A stretch of 64,000 bases of DNA from Marisa cornuarietis (Eukaryota > Mollusca > Gastropoda > Architaenioglossa > Ampullariidae): positions 874,501-938,500 of the forward strand of contig SMMW01000145.1 in assembly GCA_004794655.1 (NCBI GenBank), read 5' to 3'. A model generated the notes under the pieces. That model worked only from the letters and a program-made list of their open reading frames with translations. It made no database searches and was not told the origin of the DNA. Within the stretch, counting starts at the first letter, position 1. Every line of letters begins with the position of its first letter. The translations under genes were made by a program, and so were the position numbers. Of this stretch, positions 63,021 through 64,000 are shown in pieces.

Positions 63021-63969
63021 CTGTAAGGATAGTTGTGAGAATACTGAACATAAATAAAATGTCTCACTTCATTCGCTTTCCGAGAGCAAATAATAGCGAT
63101 GTCAAACGTGGATTCAACACTGAGGCAACTTGTAAAACTAAAATATGAGTGGGACAGCGTGTATATGACTGTGACAAAAGTTCGCCTCTGGCAGACAGTT
63201 GGACTTTGATTGCTTAAGACTTTTGTATTTTTTTCTGGTCTGAGCCTGAAACGATATCAATGGATGAAGAAAGATTTGAGAAGATACATATGTTAACACT
63301 GGCCTGCTGTGTGTTGTTGTTTACATGTTTTGTGTGTTTTAATGCGTGAATGGCGTCATTTCTGACGATTAAAAAAAAATGGCCGATGGAGGTGACGTCA
63401 TGTTTGACGTAAATTCTACTCACACCACAAAGTGGGAAACATTCTGGGTGCACTGACACTGTTCACCTAACAAAGCTCTACATTGTGTACACAAACATTT
63501 GTCAACATATTCCTGCACAAAACTAATGCCACCTAGATTCATACTGACGGGCGTCATGGAACTTTGTCTCCAGTTTGCGGAAATGTTGATCACCGATATA
63601 ATCGCTTTTGTCTAACAGACGACGGAATTAATGTGTAACACATTGCTGTCCTCACAGTAATGTTATTAAATGTATGCCAAGAATCTTAGAAACAGGAACA
63701 GATTTACAGCAATATATACATTTGTCTGAAAACTAAAAGACATTGTCCAAAGGTAACACCCGTCATCGTTCACTTTTTTGTAATAAAACTCTTTTCTATA
63801 AATTCTATGTCAACCTTTTACCACGCGTAACCTGGACAACGTGACGTCACATGCAGTCCTTCACACGAACAATCGCCTGCTCCAGACGGTGGGGTAAGTG
63901 TTTGACACTTTGTCCTCAGTGTGATGTGGTGACAGTCGTCATAGCAAGCTGGCCGCCAGGATAAATGTG

Positions 63970-64000
<31 letters not shown>
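63021..64000. other. Region upstream of the gene G linker exon
   Basis: Intron-like similarity to gene F to about 63163, then unrelated sequence with two perfect TGACGTCA palindromes (63393-63400, 63842-63849). A GGGGTAAGTG donor-like string lies near 63892, and the terminal (GT)n starts at 63967. No nuclease or KH exon is visible. Confidence 0.6.
63967..64000. repeat. (GT)n microsatellite at the window end
   Basis: GT repeats running to the last base; the end is not seen. Confidence 0.95.

Noticed and set aside
1..64000. True tRNA or rRNA genes
   Set aside because: Only tRNA-like SINE heads were seen. None showed a complete cloverleaf, and no rRNA core was recognised.

Overview
The window is eukaryotic genomic DNA: compact exons with GT/AG borders, long introns, dense microsatellites, minisatellites, non-LTR retrotransposon fragments, tRNA-derived SINE fragments and MITEs. 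The repeat style and an AIG1/GIMAP-type GTPase beside a tandemly expanded family suggest an invertebrate, most probably a lophotrochozoan such as a gastropod mollusc; this assignment is inference.

The main content is a cluster of seven related multi-exon genes, called A to G here. The typical predicted protein (about 820-870 aa) has a type I KH domain (split by a phase-1 intron at its GxxG loop), a NERD-like PD-(D/E)xK nuclease exon, a short WW-containing linker exon, a P-loop exon with GPPGTGKT/S and a DE-x-GPD Walker B, an exon with an R-S-P-P-like helicase motif and an invariant H-x4-H-x7-C-x2-C cluster, and a last exon that looks like superfamily 1 helicase motifs V/VI. I built each model by hand. 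The exon lengths sum to whole codons in all six complete genes and the intron phases agree across copies (1,0,0,2,2,1), which is strong internal support.

Layout: gene A (minus, 12.6-2.0 kb); a two-exon GIMAP-like GTPase (plus, 14.8-16.0 kb); gene B (plus, 17.9-22.6 kb); gene C (minus, 31.0-25.3 kb); gene D (minus, 42.3-34.2 kb; KH replaced by unrelated small exons, nuclease site degenerate); gene E (minus, 49.8-44.7 kb); gene F (minus, 59.7-54.1 kb; nuclease lysine changed to glutamate); gene G (minus, 63.0-60.3 kb; only the four 3' exons seen). E, F and G are recent head-to-tail duplicates whose flanks are also homologous. A and B are divergent with the GTPase between them; B and C converge.

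The combination of RNA-binding KH, a nuclease and an SF1-like motor in one rapidly duplicating family next to a GIMAP recalls nucleic-acid-sensing immune effectors such as Schlafens in general plan. Function is inferred only from domains. Introns and spacers are filled with broken LINEs, a hAT MITE, another MITE, a possible solo LTR and many simple repeats.
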